From positions 1 to 12,552 of the forward strand of contig DFKM01000038.1 in assembly GCA_002373555.1 (NCBI GenBank): DNA of 12,552 nucleotides, given 5' to 3'. The stretch is from Lachnospiraceae bacterium UBA3645. Lineage in GTDB: Bacteria > Bacillota > Clostridia > Lachnospirales > Lachnospiraceae. Below, one piece after another: positions 6,142 through 11,761 of this stretch (positions are counted from its first letter, which is position 1; each line of letters starts with the position of its first letter). Under the pieces are notes generated by a model, which was given only the letters and a program-made list of their open reading frames with translations, made no database searches and was not told the DNA's origin. The translations under genes and the position numbers were made by a program.

Positions 6142-7116
6142 ATGCATGATACTGTAAAAAAATATTCCTTCCGGATCATCCTGCTGCTTGTTCTGACGGT
6201 GCTGCTTCTGATGCTGTCCTCCTGGGCCTGTGTCGTGCTCTACCGGAATCCGGATGTCCTGGACAATGACGATTCCTTCGGGATCCTGCGGGAGCCGGAG
6301 AATACGATCGACGTCGCTGCCATCGGCGACAGTGATGTTTACAGTGCCGTGAATCCGATGATCCTGTGGGATCAGCACGGGATCACGGCCTATGACTGGT
6401 CGGAGGCCGGCGCGAAGATGTATGACTGCCGCTATTATCTGAAGCATATTTACAGCAGACAGACACCGCAGGTCGTCCTGCTTTCCGTGAATTCCGTATT
6501 TGCGGAAGATTCCCGCACAGATGTCCTGGACAGAAAGATCCGGGCCGGTCTTGCGTACCGCTTTCCGGTCTTCGAATATCATAAATACTGGCGGAAAGTG
6601 AAAATGTTCCCGGCGTGCCTGGCAGCGGACCATTCCGTGACAAAAGGCTATTATGCGAGAACGGCGAAGGTGCGGGCGCCGAAACGGAAGATCCGTGCCT
6701 ATATGAAGCCGGCGGGCGATCCGCTGGCCGTTCCCGAGACCACGGAAAGGGAACTGATGCGCTGCATCGATCTGGCGGAAGCGCATGGCTCGCAGGTCCT
6801 TCTGGTCGCGATTCCGTGCGTCAAGGACTGGTCGTATGAAAAAAGTTCGGCCATGATGCATTTTGCCGAAGAAAGGGGACTGGATTTTCTGGATCTTTCC
6901 CTGCAGCCGGAAGTGAAGATCAGCTGGAAAAAGGATACCTGCGACGGCGGAGAGCACCTGAACTGGCGCGGGGCAAAGAAAGTCAGTACCTTCCTGGGCG
7001 AGTATCTTTCCGCGAACTATGATCTCGCGGATCACCGGAAGGAAAACGGATTTGACAGATGGGAAGAAGATAATATACTGTATAAAAAAGCGCTTGCAGA
7101 AAGGCTCTCCGAATAG
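6142..7116 (+). CDS. Membrane-anchored SGNH-type (DltD/AlgJ-like) protein
   Basis: The protein is 324 residues long. One membrane helix near residues 8-32 is followed by an extracytoplasmic domain of the SGNH hydrolase fold. The nucleophile motif is GDSD (62-65, Ser64), and the C-terminal block is DGGEHLNWRG, with D268 and H272 as the likely triad partners. The Asp-His distance is four residues rather than the usual three, which could be a family variant. By position it is the DltD counterpart: the last step that places the acyl group on a surface glycan, teichoic acid or peptidoglycan. It has no clear DltD-specific sequence, so I give no gene symbol. The AGGAGG ribosome site (6128-6133) overlaps the stop codon of the acyltransferase gene, which indicates tight coupling. 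The extreme C-terminus is charged and its coding region contains a promoter for the next gene. Confidence 0.8.
   Translation: MHDTVKKYSFRIILLLVLTVLLLMLSSWACVVLYRNPDVLDNDDSFGILREPENTIDVAAIGDSDVYSAVNPMILWDQHGITAYDWSEAGAKMYDCRYYLKHIYSRQTPQVVLLSVNSVFAEDSRTDVLDRKIRAGLAYRFPVFEYHKYWRKVKMFPACLAADHSVTKGYYARTAKVRAPKRKIRAYMKPAGDPLAVPETTERELMRCIDLAEAHGSQVLLVAIPCVKDWSYEKSSAMMHFAEERGLDFLDLSLQPEVKISWKKDTCDGGEHLNWRGAKKVSTFLGEYLSANYDLADHRKENGFDRWEEDNILYKKALAERLSE
7052..7079 (+). promoter_or_regulatory. Strong promoter inside the end of the SGNH gene
   Basis: A perfect TTGACA (7052-7057), a 16-base spacer and TATACT (7074-7079) lie in the last 65 bases of the SGNH gene. The transcript would begin near 7086, about 34 bases before the GTPase ATG. 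The GTPase gene can thus be expressed independently of the acylation operon. The short leader has no room for a TetM-style attenuator with leader peptide. Confidence 0.7.
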
Positions 7117-7119
7117 TCT

Positions 7120-9771
7120 ATGAAAAAACGATTGGTAACAGGTCTTCTGGCCCATGTTGATGCCGGCAAAACCACGCTGTCCGAAGCGATGCTGTATAAT
7201 GCGGGAAGCATCCGGAATATCGGAAGAGTGGACAGGAAGGACGCATTCCTGGATACCGAAACGCTCGAGAAGGAGCGCGGCATCACCATCTTCTCCAAAC
7301 AGGCCCAGCTTACATATAACGACACGCAGATCACGATCCTGGATACGCCGGGACATGTGGATTTTTCGGCGGAAATGGAACGAACGCTGCCGGTACTGGA
7401 CGCCGCCGTCCTTCTGATCGGCGGCCGGGACGGGCTGATGGGCCACACCCATACGCTCTGGCGGCTGCTCGCAAAACATCATATTCCGGTCTTCCTTTTC
7501 GTCAACAAAATGGATCAGCCGGATTCGGACAGAGACAGTATCACGGAGGCTCTGAAAAAGGAGCTTTCGGATGCTGTCTTTGACATGTCAAAGGCAGGGG
7601 AAGAAGATACGGCCGAAAGCCTGGCGCTTGCGGATGAAGAGGCGATGGAAGAGTATCTGGGCACCGGCGAGCTGTCTGCAGATACGCTGCAGCGGCTGAT
7701 CCGGGAGCGGAAAGCGTTCCCCGTCATGTTTGGCTCGGCGCTGAAAAATGAAGGCGTGCGCGAATTCATGGACGTCTTCACGGAATATGCATCCGCGCCC
7801 GCATATGAAGACACATTTCAGGCAAGAGTCTATAAGATCACAAGAGATCCTGCCGGTGTCAGGCTGACGCACATGAAGCTGCTTGGCGGGAGCATCGCGA
7901 ACCGCATGCAGATCACCTATGCCGGAAGGGAAGGCACGGTGACGGAGAAGATCACCGGGATCCGGGAATATTCCGGGACGGGCTTTCAGGCGCTGGACAG
8001 TGCGGAAGCCGGAAGGATCGTCTGTGTGACCGGCCTTTCGGAAACGCGCCCCGGGCAGATGCTTGGAAAGGATGCTGCAGACTGGAGCCGGTCTCTTTCG
8101 CCCGTACTTACCTATGCGGTCCGGCTTCCGGAAGGCATGGATGTGCCGGAATTCATGAAGACCGCTGCCGTACTGAATGAAGAAGAACCGGAGCTCTCGA
8201 TCGAGTGGGATGAAGAGACCAGGGAAGTGACCGCCCATCTGATGGGCGAAGTACAGCTGGAGATCCTGAAGCGGCTCCTGCATGACCGCTTCGGCACGGA
8301 TGTCGAATTCGGCGAAGGCCGGATCATGTATCTGGAGACGATCGCGGATACAGTCGAAGGGGTTGGACATTTTGAACCGCTCAGACATTATGCGGAGGTG
8401 CATCTGCTGCTTTCGCCCGGGGCACCCGGCAGCGGCCTGACTTTCGATTCCAGACTTTCGACGGATATTCTCGCGACCAACTGGCAGCGCCTGATCATGA
8501 CGCATCTGGGAGAGAAGATCCACAGGGGCGTGTTGACCGGCGCACCGCTCACGGATGTGCATATCAGCCTTGTCAACGGCAGAGCGCACGTGAAGCATAC
8601 GGAGGGCGGCGATTTCCGCCAGGCAACTTACCGCGCAGTCCGGCAGGGCCTGATGCAGGCACGTTCTGTCCTGCTGGAGCCCTGGTATTCTTTCGTGCTC
8701 ACAGTGCCGACAGAGATGACCGGCAGGGCGATGACGGATCTGGAACGGCGCGGCGCCGCCATGGAGCCGCCGGTACCGGAAGGTGATATGACAGTCATCC
8801 CCGGAGAAGGCCCGGTCGCCTCCATGCGCAATATTGCAAAAGATATCGCAGCGTATTCCAAAGGCAAAGGCCAGATCAGCCTGATGATGAGCGGGTACCG
8901 GCCATGCCACAATGCGGAAGAAGTGATCATGGAAAAAGGCTATGATCCCGACGGCGATCTGCGCAATCCCTCCGGTTCGGTCTTCTGTACGCACGGCGCG
9001 GGCTATACAGTCCCCTGGGACAAGGTGCGCGAGCATATGCATCTGGAGCTTTTTGAAGATAAGAAAGCGGTATCGAATACCGATGAACAGGCATATGTCC
9101 GGGAGGAGATCGCGCTCGGGACAGATGAGATCGATGATATAATAAGGAAGACATTCTACGCGAACGGCAGGGACCGGTCGCTGGAAAGAAAAGGGATCGG
9201 ACGGAAAGAGTATACGCCGAAGCGCGACACGGCACCGGTGAAACGCGAATATAAGCCTGTCAAACGGCTGCCGGCCTATCTCCTTGTGGACGGATACAAC
9301 ATCATCTTTGCCTGGAATGAACTGCAGTCCATGGCGAAGGACAATGTGGATGCTGCACGGAGCATGCTTCTGGATATCATGAGCAACTACCGCGGGATGA
9401 AGGACTGCGAGGTGATCGTAGTGTTCGATGCCTACCGTGTGCAGGGACATAAGACGGAGTTCTTTGACTACCATAACATCCACGTGGTCTACACGCAGGA
9501 GGCGGAGACGGCAGACCAGTATATTGAACGGTTCACGCATGAGAATGCGGGGAAATATGATATCACGGTCGCGACATCCGACGGCCTTGAGCAGATCATC
9601 ATCCGGGGCGCCGGCAGCAGGCTGATGTCGGCGGCGGATCTGAAGGAGGAGATCGGGAGGATCTCCGAGGAGACGCAGGAGCAGATGGAGGCACCCGGAA
9701 AAGAAAAATTCCGGCGCTTCATGCTGGATGATGCGCCGGAAATTAAAATCGCAGATCAGGATGCTGACTGA
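7120..9771 (+). CDS. TetM/EF-G-like GTPase fused to a YacP/Rae1-like NYN nuclease
   Basis: The chain has 883 residues; TetM is about 640. The N-terminal GTPase has AHVDAGKTT (11-19), RGIT (53-56), DTPGH (75-79), NKMD (129-132) and a GSAL motif at 205-208, followed by EF-G-like domains II-V to about residue 600. A Gly-Ala-Gly-Tyr segment ending in His-Met-His-Leu (about 607-642) follows, then a basic linker (about 645-715). The C-terminal part (about 718-883) matches the whole YacP/Rae1 endonuclease: LLVDGYN (D724), VVFDAYR (D770), ETADQ (D799), VATSDGLEQ (D821) and its helical tail. B. subtilis Rae1 cleaves mRNA in the ribosomal A site, so the fusion likely joins a GTPase that enters the A site to a nuclease that cuts there. 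The domain IV loop (about 488-501) lacks the Ser-Pro-Val of TetM, so tetracycline resistance is doubtful. The gene starts 3 bases after the SGNH gene, with a poorly spaced ribosome site (GAAAGG, 15 bases upstream). Confidence 0.88.
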   Translation: MKKRLVTGLLAHVDAGKTTLSEAMLYNAGSIRNIGRVDRKDAFLDTETLEKERGITIFSKQAQLTYNDTQITILDTPGHVDFSAEMERTLPVLDAAVLLIGGRDGLMGHTHTLWRLLAKHHIPVFLFVNKMDQPDSDRDSITEALKKELSDAVFDMSKAGEEDTAESLALADEEAMEEYLGTGELSADTLQRLIRERKAFPVMFGSALKNEGVREFMDVFTEYASAPAYEDTFQARVYKITRDPAGVRLTHMKLLGGSIANRMQITYAGREGTVTEKITGIREYSGTGFQALDSAEAGRIVCVTGLSETRPGQMLGKDAADWSRSLSPVLTYAVRLPEGMDVPEFMKTAAVLNEEEPELSIEWDEETREVTAHLMGEVQLEILKRLLHDRFGTDVEFGEGRIMYLETIADTVEGVGHFEPLRHYAEVHLLLSPGAPGSGLTFDSRLSTDILATNWQRLIMTHLGEKIHRGVLTGAPLTDVHISLVNGRAHVKHTEGGDFRQATYRAVRQGLMQARSVLLEPWYSFVLTVPTEMTGRAMTDLERRGAAMEPPVPEGDMTVIPGEGPVASMRNIAKDIAAYSKGKGQISLMMSGYRPCHNAEEVIMEKGYDPDGDLRNPSGSVFCTHGAGYTVPWDKVREHMHLELFEDKKAVSNTDEQAYVREEIALGTDEIDDIIRKTFYANGRDRSLERKGIGRKEYTPKRDTAPVKREYKPVKRLPAYLLVDGYNIIFAWNELQSMAKDNVDAARSMLLDIMSNYRGMKDCEVIVVFDAYRVQGHKTEFFDYHNIHVVYTQEAETADQYIERFTHENAGKYDITVATSDGLEQIIIRGAGSRLMSAADLKEEIGRISEETQEQMEAPGKEKFRRFMLDDAPEIKIADQDAD

Positions 9772-9778
9772 TCAGTCA
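9765..9778. repeat. 14-bp palindrome spanning two abutting stop codons
   Basis: TGACTGATCAGTCA is a perfect palindrome centred between 9771 and 9772. The plus-strand TGA of the GTPase-nuclease gene (9769-9771) directly abuts the minus-strand TGA of the repeat protein gene (9772-9774). There is no loop or T-run, so it is not a normal terminator. Confidence 0.75.
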
Positions 9779-10443
9779 ACGGGATGCGCGGGCTTTCCAC
9801 CTTCGATAAATCCTTCGATGTTGGAAGCGGCATCCTTTGCATAGGCCTCGGCAATGGTCTCCATGAAGCCGGGGCCTTCTTTATGTGCTTCGCCCTCGGG
9901 GACTTCATGCAGCGGGGTGGAGGCATCGATATAGGCGTTGATCGTGCCTTCGGAATCCTTTACGGCAGCTTCGGCAACGGTCTCTATGAAGCCGGGGCCG
10001 TCCTTGGTTTCCGGTGCTTCGTGCAGCTGCTGTGCACCGTCAATGTATGCGTCGATCGTAGCCTGGGAGTCCTTTACGGAAGCTTCGGCGACGGTTTCGA
10101 TGAACCCGGGGCCTTCTTTCGGCTGCGGCTCGTGCGCCTGCACATGGCCTTCCACGTAATTATCGACGGTCGGCGCGACGGCTTTGGCGGCCTTATCTGC
10201 CAGGATCTCCAGAATGCTCTTGCGGTTCTTCTCGATCTCTTTGGCATGCTCGTTGATCTTCGCATTGAACTGGTTCATGCGGGATCTGGCACCCTCCAGA
10301 TGCTCCAGACCTTCTTCAACATGCTTGATATTCTCTTCAATTCTGGCACGGTTCACAAGGACCTGATTATTCAGTCTGTTCAGAGACTGGGTAAGTTCTT
10401 CAACCTGTGCTTCCAGAGCAGCAATTCTTTCTTCGTTTGTCAT
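9772..10443 (-). CDS. Coiled-coil protein with tandem GPGF repeats, function unknown
   Basis: I do not recognise this 223-residue protein. Residues 3-75 are a heptad-rich, charged helical region and probably a coiled coil. Then come three clear repeats, each beginning Gly-Pro-Gly-Phe followed by an amphipathic helix with Glu-Thr-(Val/Ile)-Ala-Glu-Ala and ending in a (Leu/Ala)-His-(Glu/Pro) turn: residues 111-148, 149-189 and 190-223. A fourth, diverged copy without the GPGF start occupies about 77-110. The protein is acidic and has no signal peptide, membrane helix or cysteines. It may oligomerise through the N-terminus and use the helical repeats for binding, perhaps to membranes or a polymer, but this is guesswork. 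The ATG at 10443 is preferred over the in-frame ATG at 10449, because GAGGAGGG sits directly against 10449 but 7 bases from 10443. It lies downstream of the YihY gene on the same strand, with its own possible promoter. Confidence 0.75.
   Translation of the reverse strand: MTNEERIAALEAQVEELTQSLNRLNNQVLVNRARIEENIKHVEEGLEHLEGARSRMNQFNAKINEHAKEIEKNRKSILEILADKAAKAVAPTVDNYVEGHVQAHEPQPKEGPGFIETVAEASVKDSQATIDAYIDGAQQLHEAPETKDGPGFIETVAEAAVKDSEGTINAYIDASTPLHEVPEGEAHKEGPGFMETIAEAYAKDAASNIEGFIEGGKPAHPVD
9775..10113 (-). repeat. In-frame tandem repeats of the coiled-coil protein
   Basis: Three coding repeats lie at 10113-10000, 9999-9877 and 9876-9775 (114, 123 and 102 bases). They share a nearly identical core that reads GAAGCCGGGGCC, with one copy GAACCCGGGGCC, on the plus strand. 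The lengths are all multiples of three, and the DNA similarity implies fairly recent duplication. Confidence 0.85.
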
Positions 10444-10449
10444 GATCAT

Positions 10450-10457
10450 CCCTCCTC
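10450..10457 (-). promoter_or_regulatory. Ribosome binding site of the coiled-coil protein
   Basis: On the minus strand GAGGAGGG runs from 10457 to 10450. It leaves no spacer before the ATG at 10449 but a normal spacer before the ATG at 10443, which decides the start. Confidence 0.75.
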
Positions 10458-10529
10458 ATTTTTTGAATGCCGGATACGGTTTTTCCGGGAGAACGGCAGC
10501 CCGCTTGTTCGGACTGCTTTTGCTTAGCT

Positions 10530-10560
10530 ACTATATTAGCATTATTCTGAAATATTACAA
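10530..10560 (-). promoter_or_regulatory. Possible promoter of the coiled-coil protein gene
   Basis: In the AT-rich 138-base gap, the minus strand reads TTGTAA (10560-10555), then a 16-base spacer ending in TGC, then TAATAT (10538-10533), giving an extended -10. An overlapping TATAGT (10535-10530) would have a 19-base spacer. The predicted leader is about 80 bases. I see no clear terminator for the upstream YihY gene in this gap. Confidence 0.4.
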
Positions 10561-10587
10561 TTATATTTTTTGTAACTATATATATGA

Positions 10588-11502
10588 TTAATGAATCGTT
10601 TCTGCACCCGCGGTCTCAGCCTTTTCGTCGCTGCCGATCTCCGGATCATCCAGATTCATTCCGCCGAGTCTTTCGCGCCGTGCGGCAAAGTAAACATTGA
10701 ATTCCGCGCCCACCATGAGGATCAGAAGACAGAAGTACAGCCAGAGGAAAAGGAAGATCAGCGCACCCAGGGATCCGTAAAGTGTTATATACTGAGATAT
10801 ATATGTAACATATATGGAAAACAGGCCCGTGAAGATCAGCCAGGCGATCGTGGTCAGCGCGACGCCGGGGAAAGCATCCCGGAAAGTGCAGTTTGTACTG
10901 GCCAGATGCTTGTAGCCGAAGGTGCCGACGAGCACGAACAGCGCGATGCCGATCAGGAAACGGAACGCGTAGATAAATCTTGCAAGCGGCGTCAGGAACG
11001 GCACGTATTCGAACAGCATGGAATCGATCGTATTGCCGAGGACCATGAAACCCAGCGCGAACAGGATAAAGATCAGAAATACGAAGGTATAGCCGACGCA
11101 GCGGAAACGGCGCTTGAAATAATTCTCTGTCTCTGTGATATGGTAGATGCCGTGCAGTCCGTTCTGCAGGCTCATGATCCCCTTGGAAGATGCCCATAAG
11201 GAGATCAGGATGTACAGGAACAGGGTCCGGGTGGTAGGGATCTTAAACAGGGTCGCAAGGATCCGCTCGGCATAGTCTCCGAGAGAGCCGGGCAGGATAT
11301 GGATCGCTTCGGAAAGCAGCGCAAATGTGGAGTCCGGGATCAGCAGGGATAGGATGGGGACCAGGACGATGGCGAACGGGATCAGCGAGACGACGATGAA
11401 ATAGGCCGTCTGGGCGGAATAGAGCGTGATATTGTCTTCGATGAATTTATCGACGATCTTCCAGACGATATCGTACCATTTGCGCCAGCCTTTATTCTCC
11501 AT
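10588..11502 (-). CDS. YihY/BrkB-family inner membrane protein
   Basis: This 304-residue membrane protein has six hydrophobic segments (about 32-55, 91-110, 135-156, 174-197, 212-233 and 245-270). It carries the family's hallmark C-terminal pattern, Tyr-Gly-Ser-Leu-Gly-Ala followed by a hydrophobic helix ending in Gly-Ala-Glu-Phe-Asn (242-269). The early SAQTAYFIVVSLIPF segment (29-43) is also typical. The family was once called ribonuclease BN by error and its true role is unresolved; transport or envelope functions have been proposed. The last 30 residues are a charged cytoplasmic tail. The start is supported by AAGGAGG, 6 bases before the ATG. The gene diverges from the DUF4914 gene and lies upstream of the coiled-coil protein gene on the same strand, with which it may be co-transcribed. 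Confidence 0.88.
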   Translation of the reverse strand: MENKGWRKWYDIVWKIVDKFIEDNITLYSAQTAYFIVVSLIPFAIVLVPILSLLIPDSTFALLSEAIHILPGSLGDYAERILATLFKIPTTRTLFLYILISLWASSKGIMSLQNGLHGIYHITETENYFKRRFRCVGYTFVFLIFILFALGFMVLGNTIDSMLFEYVPFLTPLARFIYAFRFLIGIALFVLVGTFGYKHLASTNCTFRDAFPGVALTTIAWLIFTGLFSIYVTYISQYITLYGSLGALIFLFLWLYFCLLILMVGAEFNVYFAARRERLGGMNLDDPEIGSDEKAETAGAETIH

Positions 11503-11519
11503 GACTCCCCTCCTTTCCG

Positions 11520-11539
11520 ATGCTCATAATTGAGAGCAT
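11520..11539. promoter_or_regulatory. Inverted repeat at the YihY transcription start
   Basis: ATGCTC (11520-11525), an 8-base spacer and GAGCAT (11534-11539) form a perfect 6-bp inverted repeat. It overlaps the predicted -10 box and start site of the YihY promoter, so it could be an operator or a 5' hairpin close to the ribosome site. Confidence 0.35.
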
Positions 11540-11566
11540 ACTACCACAAATGAAGTCATGATGCAA
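11538..11566 (-). promoter_or_regulatory. Possible promoter of the YihY gene
   Basis: The minus strand shows TTGCAT (11566-11561), a 17-base spacer ending in TGG, and TAGTAT (11543-11538). The match is modest but the extended -10 TGn helps. The leader would be about 30 bases. Confidence 0.4.
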
Positions 11567-11661
11567 GCGGGAGGCACGGCTTCCGAAGCGGATCGTATGG
11601 CTGTGCGCGCGGAAAAACAGCAGAATACTGATGGGAGATGCCTGTACGGAATGACAAGAGT

Positions 11662-11690
11662 TTGACAGTCTTTTGAAAATGGTATATCAT
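11662..11690 (+). promoter_or_regulatory. Strong promoter of the DUF4914 gene
   Basis: A perfect TTGACA (11662-11667), a 17-base spacer and TATCAT (11685-11690) are followed by a leader of about 65 bases. Matches are 6/6 and 5/6. Confidence 0.75.
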
Positions 11691-11747
11691 TATTCGGAAT
11701 TAAAATGAGCAGAGGCAATAAGATCTGTTTAACGAAAACATCAGACC

Positions 11748-11754
11748 AGGAGGT
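11748..11754 (+). promoter_or_regulatory. Ribosome binding site that sets a TTG start
   Basis: AGGAGGT is followed by a 7-base spacer and TTG at 11762. The geometry is identical to that of the small regulator gene at 756-772. The next in-frame ATG lies 76 codons downstream, inside the conserved part of the protein. Confidence 0.8.
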
Positions 11755-11761
11755 AGAAAAT

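Noticed and set aside
2796..7116. Naming the operon dltABCD
   Set aside because: Gene order, the AlgI-like transferase and the changed ligase pocket do not support D-alanylation with confidence.
7588..9540. A 650-codon open frame on the minus strand opposite the GTPase-nuclease, and a 544-codon one at 5848-7482
   Set aside because: They have no ribosome site, are rich in Arg/His/Cys of the kind produced by reading the reverse of a G/C-third-position gene, match no family, and lie opposite genes with clear motifs.
7120..9771. Calling this gene a tetracycline resistance determinant
   Set aside because: It is TetM-like, but the key domain IV loop differs, there is a nuclease fusion, and there is no TetM-style leader.
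9775..10113. CRISPR-like or non-coding tandem repeat
   Set aside because: The units are 102-123 bases long without unique spacers, stay in frame, and encode conserved helices.
10496..10521. Plus-strand terminator-like hairpin GCAG...CTGC followed by TTTT
   Set aside because: The stem has a mismatch, and no plus-strand gene ends nearby. It lies in the leader of a minus-strand gene.
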